Shown: piece after piece, positions 60,903 to 64,000 of the stretch
Layout of the letters: each line of letters starts with the position of its first letter
How positions within the stretch are numbered: position 1 is the stretch's first letter
From: Hermatobates lingyangjiaoensis
Lineage: Eukaryota; Arthropoda; Insecta; Hemiptera; Hermatobatidae
DNA: 64,000 nucleotides
Direction: 5' to 3'
NCBI GenBank assembly: GCA_026182355.1
Contig: JAPFBL010000001.1
Location: forward strand, 868,001-932,000
Translations under genes and position numbers: made by a program
Notes under the pieces: model-generated
Told to the model about the DNA's origin: nothing
Databases searched by the model: none
The model's input: only the letters and a program-made list of their open reading frames with translations

Positions 60903-60916
60903 GTCTCTCTCTACCT

Positions 60917-60976
<60 letters not shown>
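60839..60976 (+). repeat. compound microsatellite (TC)n-(CA)n-(TA)n
   Basis: TC/TG-interrupted run 60843-60911, CA run 60919-60955, TA run 60955-60976; adjoins the ribozyme-like motif at 61055. Confidence 0.95.
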
Positions 60977-61054
60977 CAACACTATTAAAAGAAACGGTCC
61001 AGAGGACTTTTTTAAAAAAAAACGAAGGAAACCCAGAGAAAGACACAGACATAA

Positions 61055-61095
61055 CTCACATCGATATTTCGACCATCGTCGTCATCAGGAGGTGT
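61055..61095 (-). ncRNA. hammerhead-like ribozyme motif, CUGAUGA family
   Basis: Minus strand: CACCUC (stem I), CUGAUGA, C, GAC-GAUG-GUC (stem II), GAAA, AUAU palindrome (minimal stem III), C17, GAUGUG (stem I, five of six pairs). C17 is the preferred cleavage base. It sits beside a TA run (60955-60976) like the other units. Confidence 0.55.
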
Positions 61096-62748
61096 AAAGA
61101 GCGAAGAGTCCCGCAGGAAGGCAGGGTGGTGACATATATATATAAAGGGAAGCAAAATAATATACATAATTATACGAAAGAACTGGAAAATACAAAGAAA
61201 AAAGACATATGTATCAGAGTAGCAGTGGTCCTATTATAAATTCTTCCTGTACATTACATACTATTCAACTTACCCGTAAATGATTTTGTCATTTTCATAG
61301 CAGCTTTTTACCTTATTTAAGATATATATTTCACTGAATTTATAGCTATACAAATTAATTTTGACTTTACTCAATTGACGGTACTTTATTATCTACAATA
61401 TTGCATAAATTAAAGATGTAACCAAAATAAAGTGAATGTATGCAAACTTTTGAGATAGGAATATCGTTGAATAATAATGCCCTACTAACAAAAAATTCAA
61501 GCATTCTGCTGCTATTCAACTTCATAGATTGTTAGTAAAACTGACATCCAAAGAGGACATAGGGACAGGAATAGTTTTGCCTCATTTGTCTGCATATTTG
61601 GATATAATGACCAATACTTAACGTGTTTCTGAAAACATAAAGCGCTGCGAGGCATAACACCATCCTTTTCAATTCGCATTTAATGGCTTTATACTCCTGT
61701 CTTTGTGTCATCTTCACTAATATAAATAAATTTATTTTCTAGCTCAAACATAACAAATATAATTAATTGATTACATTTAAATATAGAAATCAATTTACTA
61801 ATTGCTTTGAAAATATTTGACTCATCAAATAATGAACACTGTTATAGTTGTCAGGCCTCTCTCTCTCCAGCAAAAGTCGTAAAATTTTGAAATATTGTTA
61901 ATTGCTTGCTAAGATACGCTTGAATTATTATTGAGTTGGATGGATATTTGAATACGAAAATTGTGAAATTAGTTATCGACTCATATTTGGAAAACAATAA
62001 AAGTCGCCATATACAAATGCTTATTTATGCAAACAGCTATCGCACTCCTGTATTCTCCATTTGAAATTCTCATTTGCTTGTGAATACAATTACTTTCTCA
62101 ACATTAGAAGTATTACATTGCTCCCATTCCTTTAGCCAAACCATCCCCACAATATATCCTTAAGTTTTTTAAATTAATTAATCATTACCTTCAATACAGC
62201 GCAATATGAATGTCAAGATGAGCCATGGGGTAGTAAGAATTATTTTAATTTTCTCTTTAACCATAGTTCATATTGAATGGAAAAAAAATAAGAAAAACAC
62301 TCTTAAAACCAAGATGAAACCGAAACGGGACACAGATTGGATATTTCATGTAAATATAATGATTAAGATTAATTTAAATGCAATTAATAAAGCTAACATA
62401 AACAAATGAAAAATGAGAATAAAGATGGTTATTTTTCAGCTTAGCAGAAAAATATAATTCAAGGGGTCAAATTTTACATATACCGTTACTGTAATAACTC
62501 ATAAAATTTTTGATCAAAATATAATAGTATTTTGGAAGATTGAAATATATATTCGCCAAGTATTTGGCTCGTAATAAGGATTCGTATAGATAAGAAATTG
62601 CTTAGGGCTTTCTTTTTTTTTGCTCCATAATCAGATTTTATTTACCATCTTTGCATTTGCTTTTACTTAATGAGTGATGAGTAATTTCATGGATAGGTAA
62701 GGCCTGGAGCGCGGACACACGCAAACATGGTTATCAAATTATAAAAAA

Positions 62749-62854
62749 ATGAGACCTGCAGATTGGAAATTTGACATTTGTAGAAAAGATCAGTTCTTGT
62801 TGAAGATGTGTGACACCCAAAACCGGTCCGAGAGCTACGGCAGCAGTGTACAAG
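62749..62854 (+). other. possible orphan coding exon with strong splice donor
   Basis: ATG at 62749 opens 35 codons (MRPADWKFDI ... SYGSSVQ) that run to a near-consensus donor CAAG/GTAAGA at 62855. A possible acceptor (ACATTTGTAG) at 62782 could instead make it an internal exon. It is on the strand opposite to BCL11, and no family is recognised. It could be the first exon of a divergent transcript or part of a non-coding element. Confidence 0.2.
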
Positions 62855-63089
62855 GTAAGACGGTATATTATTTGTTTAATATTAATTTGTAGAAAACATG
62901 AAATTAAGTTTTTTTATTGTTTTCTATTCTTTAGTTATAGTTTACTAAAATGTATAGCGGTATGCAAGAAAGAGAAAGACATGCCGACTCATACGATGAA
63001 AACATTTGCTCAGAGAGTTTAGGTCAAGAAACCAAATAGTTGGTATAATATCATGATAGTATGATGCAGAAAAGGAACACAAACAGTTG

Positions 63090-63260
63090 TTGCAAGAAAA
63101 AGACAACAGGTGAGTGTGAGAGAGACAATAGGATGGCTGGATCTGGTTCGGAAATAGAGGGGACGTCGCGCGACAGACCAGATTCAGCCTCCTCGCCTAT
63201 TAGCATACAAACGCATTCCAGCCCACGTCGGCATTGTGTACACACTTCTCCCTTATTGAT
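63090..63260. promoter_or_regulatory. GC-richer island, candidate regulatory element
   Basis: CAACAGGTGAG (E-box), GACAATAGG (SOX-like), GGGACGTCGCGCG, CTATTAGCATACAAACG (POU/homeodomain-like) and TTGATTTATCAATTG. Confidence 0.25.
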
Positions 63261-63504
63261 TTATCAATTGTTTTATGCTTGTTATTTATTGCCAGACGCC
63301 ACTAACTTCCTCTAACAATTACTAACATTTTGAAAAATTGCATGTAAAAAGCCAAAAATCTTTAGCATGAACTTATGTAGCTGATAAAATATATTAAATA
63401 AGTTGTTCAGTAGTCGATATATGGAAACAAGGTTAAAGTTACAATCAAAACTGACATAGTATATCATAATAAACTTGGATTATTATACTCACAATATTGG
63501 TGCT

Positions 63505-63580
63505 ATTGTTTCTCTCTGTCCCTCTCTCACTCTCCCTCTCTCACTCTCCATCTCTCACTCTCCCTCCCTCTTTCTCTATT
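63505..63580 (+). repeat. CT-rich simple repeat (CTCTCNCTCTCC)n
   Basis: Repeats of CTCTCACTCTCCCTCTCTCA-type units. Confidence 0.9.
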
Positions 63581-63686
63581 CAATGATTTTAAATCATTAT
63601 AGGATAAATAAAATCCAAAAAATTGCATTAAAAATTTGATTTGAACATAAAAAACTAAAATAAAAAAATGACGGAGTTCTGATAAA

Positions 63687-63830
63687 TTTATATATATATA
63701 TATATATAAAGATTTCACATAATCACGTGAAGTAATAATCAATGATCAAACCACAATATGAAATGGGAGAAAAAAGACTAAGTTCTTTCAACCGCAACAA
63801 GCAGTCTTCGTCAGAGTCAAAAACTCAACG
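63687..63830 (-). mobile_element. PLE terminal repeat copy (antisense) bounded by a TA run
   Basis: TA run, then AAAGATTTCACATAATCACG, AATGATCAAACCACAATATG and GTCTTCGTCAGAGTCAAAAA, matching the copies at 31527 and 33222. The sequence after about 63830 is no longer repeat-like. Confidence 0.8.
63776..63818 (-). ncRNA. hammerhead ribozyme copy with altered stem III
   Basis: Core CUGACGA and GAAA are intact, stem I is GACU/AGUC and stem II is GACUG / CGGUU. Stem III reads AGAACU instead of the palindrome AGAUCU, which should weaken the dimeric stem III. Confidence 0.6.
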
Positions 63831-64000
63831 TTTTTCGTTTCAAAAGTTGTTTTCATTTATTTTACATCTACTCATGCATAAATATGTTCCTTGGACAAAT
63901 GATTTAGGAATTAACACCAGCCCACCGTAAAGTAGTTAGAAAAAGTTGCGAAGCTGCTGTTTATTTTAATGAAATATACATTGCTATATATATAATTTCA

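Larger units (their letters stand above)
58000..62690. other. AT-rich DNA upstream of exon 2
   Basis: Contains the islands at 58540 and 60040, the microsatellites at 60640-60976 and the ribozyme-like motif at 61055; otherwise nothing recognised. Confidence 0.45.
57517..64000 (-). other. BCL11: 5' part of the BCL11 locus: upstream intron, truncated by the window
   Basis: Sequence upstream of exon 2 on the gene strand. It holds a SINE (57694-57988), GC-rich islands (58540-58820, 60060-60200, 62690-62860, 63090-63260), TC/CA/TA microsatellites and PLE terminal repeats. All gacat (ATGTC on the minus strand) occurrences were inspected for an MSRRKQ-type start and none fits, so the first coding exon probably lies beyond the window. 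Confidence 0.6.

Noticed and set aside
60736..60988. Frames of Leu-Ser and His-Thr repeats
   Set aside because: Translation of the TC, CA and TA microsatellite.
1..64000. CRISPR arrays, operons, ribosome binding sites
   Set aside because: Eukaryotic nuclear sequence; the repeats have no regular spacer structure and no prokaryotic gene organisation is present.

Overview
This window is animal nuclear DNA, AT-rich with long introns and many decayed transposable elements. It carries one clear host gene: two coding exons of a BCL11-family (BCL11A/BCL11B, CTIP1/CTIP2; CG9650 in flies) zinc-finger transcription factor, on the minus strand. Several traits point to an invertebrate, probably an arthropod: the BCL11 sequence, Jockey-like non-LTR relics, a mariner relic, tRNA-derived SINEs and abundant Penelope-like elements (PLEs). 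I would guess a chelicerate or crustacean rather than a fly, but cannot prove it from this sequence.

Layout. Positions 1-16300 lie downstream of the gene. They hold AT-rich intergenic DNA with a non-LTR ORF2 C-terminal relic (5590-6017, minus), a mariner transposase relic (6385-6890), a SINE (7341-7634), a palindromic PLE-type repeat (8429-8557) and several short repeats. Positions 16300-17968 are probably the BCL11 3' UTR. The large terminal exon is 17969-20070. A 37-kb intron follows (20071-57204), then exon 2 (57205-57516), then part of the next upstream intron. The first coding exon was not found and probably lies beyond 64000. The two exons join in phase: a final G from exon 2 plus AG from the terminal exon gives a Glu codon that starts the conserved E-P-S-x-Y segment before the first C-terminal-exon finger.

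The big intron alternates AT-rich DNA, transposon debris and roughly fifteen GC-richer, non-repetitive islands of 150-400 bp. These islands look like candidate enhancers of a developmental regulator; several hold recognisable ETS, GATA, RUNX/FOX, Grainyhead-like or NRF1-like sites.

The most interesting content is the Penelope-like material. A 5'-truncated PLE at 32102-33100 keeps the end of its reverse transcriptase (RYVDD) and a complete GIY-YIG endonuclease. Around it, and at 50.5, 56.4 and 63.8 kb, are copies of a terminal repeat. The best copies encode a minimal type I hammerhead ribozyme: CUGACGA core, stem II, GAAA, a palindromic AGAUCU stem III and a matching stem I. A second ribozyme-like motif follows the PLE ORF, a second PLE family is at 24274-24960, and short (TA)n-bounded units with related motifs occur at 49.1-49.4, 53.7-54.2, 56.7 and 61.1 kb. 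PLE-associated minimal hammerheads are known. The inverted head-to-head junctions, the recurrent extra base beside stem II and the chains of short units separated by TA repeats deserve follow-up.
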